DNA from: Chitinophagaceae bacterium
GTDB taxonomy: Bacteria; Bacteroidota; Bacteroidia; Chitinophagales; Chitinophagaceae
NCBI GenBank assembly: GCA_017307755.1
Contig: JAFKGQ010000003.1
Location: forward strand, 496,001-560,000
DNA: 64,000 nt
Reading direction: 5' to 3'
In this document: in pieces, positions 63,197-64,000 of the stretch
Position numbering within the stretch: position 1 is the first letter of the stretch
How the letters are laid out: every line of letters starts with the position of its first letter
The notes under the pieces: model-generated
Databases searched by the model: none
The model's input: the letters and a program-made list of their open reading frames with translations, nothing else
Told to the model about the DNA's origin: nothing
Position numbers and translations under genes: made by a program

Positions 63197-64000
63197 ATGA
63201 CACCAAAGACTGCTTTATTTATCACTTTATCCTTCCTGGCCGGCGGCCTGCATGCCCAGACGGTAATCTCGGGCACGGTGAAAGACACCAAGGGCCATCC
63301 GGTACGGGGGGCCAGCATCACTATCAAGGATTCGTATGATGGGGCTACGGCCGACTCTACCGGGGCTTTTCGTTTTAAGACCACGGAGACGGGTGCTCAT
63401 ACTCTTACTATTACAAATATTGGGTATAATCCTATCGAACAGCCGATCACCCCTTCAGGGGAGGCCATCACCCTTCACATCATGATGAAAGAGCAGCTTA
63501 GCGAATTAAAGGCAGTAACGATCACTGCCGGCTCTTTTACCGCCGGGGATGCAAAAAGAGGAGCCGTGCTCAGCTCATTGGATGTGGCTACTACGGCCGG
63601 CTCCAATGCGGATATTACCGCTGCTCTCAAGACCCTGCCTGGCGCACAGCAGGTGGGTGAGTCCGAAGGGCTGTTTGTCCGGGGCGGTGCGGGGTATGAG
63701 ACAAAACAGTACATTGACGGTACGCTTGTCAACAATCCTTATTTTACCAGTATACCCGACATAGCCACCAGGGGTCGCTTCTCCCCCTTTCTTTTTAAAG
63801 GGACGGTGTTCAGCACGGGCGGTTATTCAGCCCTGTACGGTCAGGCTTTGTCCTCCGTCGTACTCCTGGAATCCATCGATCTACCCGAGAAATCCGAGAT
63901 CGACGCCAGCATTTCTCCCATATTGGTCGGCGTGGGGACCCAGCAGCTGGCAAAAGACAAGAAATCTTCCTATGGCATTAGCTATAGCTATGTCAATGTA
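63197..64000 (+). CDS. TonB-dependent receptor, N-terminal part (runs off the window)
   Basis: Only the first 268 codons are visible. The start at 63197 opens a signal peptide, MTPKTALFITLSFLAGGLHAQ. A carboxypeptidase-regulatory-like domain follows (VISGTVKDTKGHPVRGASI), then a plug domain (GSNADITAALKTLPGAQQVGESEGLFVRGGAG, followed by YIDGTLVNNPYF). It resembles single TonB receptors of the FecA/CirA class rather than SusC. The substrate cannot be inferred. Confidence 0.87.
   Translation, partial: MTPKTALFITLSFLAGGLHAQTVISGTVKDTKGHPVRGASITIKDSYDGATADSTGAFRFKTTETGAHTLTITNIGYNPIEQPITPSGEAITLHIMMKEQLSELKAVTITAGSFTAGDAKRGAVLSSLDVATTAGSNADITAALKTLPGAQQVGESEGLFVRGGAGYETKQYIDGTLVNNPYFTSIPDIATRGRFSPFLFKGTVFSTGGYSALYGQALSSVVLLESIDLPEKSEIDASISPILVGVGTQQLAKDKKSSYGISYSYVNV

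Overview
The window reads as a chromosome segment of a Bacteroidota bacterium, most likely Chitinophagaceae. The evidence is two complete SusC/SusD pairs, two further TonB-dependent receptors (one cut by the window end), a C-terminal type IX secretion sorting domain, DUF5690, promoters with the Bacteroidota -7 element TAnnTTTG, short leaders and no obvious Shine-Dalgarno dependence. The family call is a judgement from gene content, not a database result. I saw no rRNA, tRNA, CRISPR, prophage or insertion sequence.

Layout. 0-3.1 kb (minus): start of an ECF sigma factor, transketolase C-terminal half, galE, rfbA. 3.2-8.6 kb: Pit phosphate transporter with a DUF47 partner, a secreted alkaline-phosphatase-superfamily enzyme, a PAP2 phosphatase and a GT39 glycosyltransferase. 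8.6-15.6 kb: DinB protein, a SusC/SusD pair and several small proteins. 15.7-22.8 kb: TolC/RND/adaptor efflux operon and a second DUF47 gene. 23-30.8 kb: TonB receptor followed by pstSCAB-phoU. 30.9-34.8 kb: glycosyltransferase plus LpxH/PlcP-like metallophosphatase, divergent from a PLC-like/alkaline phosphatase fusion. 34.9-46.1 kb: a regulator and a SusCD-linked aminophosphonate catabolic operon. 46.2-55.7 kb: glycosyltransferases, a 2OG-Fe(II) oxygenase, a PhoR/PhoB-like two-component system, a large secreted protein with a possible clan-CD peptidase-like domain, and an ABC exporter. 55.8-60.1 kb: atpBEFHA. 60.2-64 kb: a T9SS-sorted protein and the start of a TonB receptor.

The unifying theme is phosphorus. 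Low- and high-affinity phosphate uptake, three secreted phosphatase genes, a probable phospholipid-to-glycolipid remodelling pair and a phosphonate operon lie with a PhoBR-like pair. Four promoters in front of four of these units share one layout: TTAACA-like hexamers repeated every 11 bp, then exactly 9 bp, then a TAnnTTTG-like -7 box. This is what a Bacteroidota Pho box should look like, and it ties the scattered genes into one candidate regulon.

The most interesting system is the operon at 35.66-45.5 kb (perhaps to 46.1 kb): SusC, SusD, a secreted phosphatase-superfamily enzyme, a PhnZ-type HD oxygenase with all key residues, a PhnX-like hydrolase with the Schiff-base lysine, a DUF5690 permease and a TIGR03364-type FAD oxidase. 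There is no PhnY and no PhnW. It looks like a polysaccharide-utilisation-style locus repurposed for aminophosphonates, with two C-P cleavage branches.
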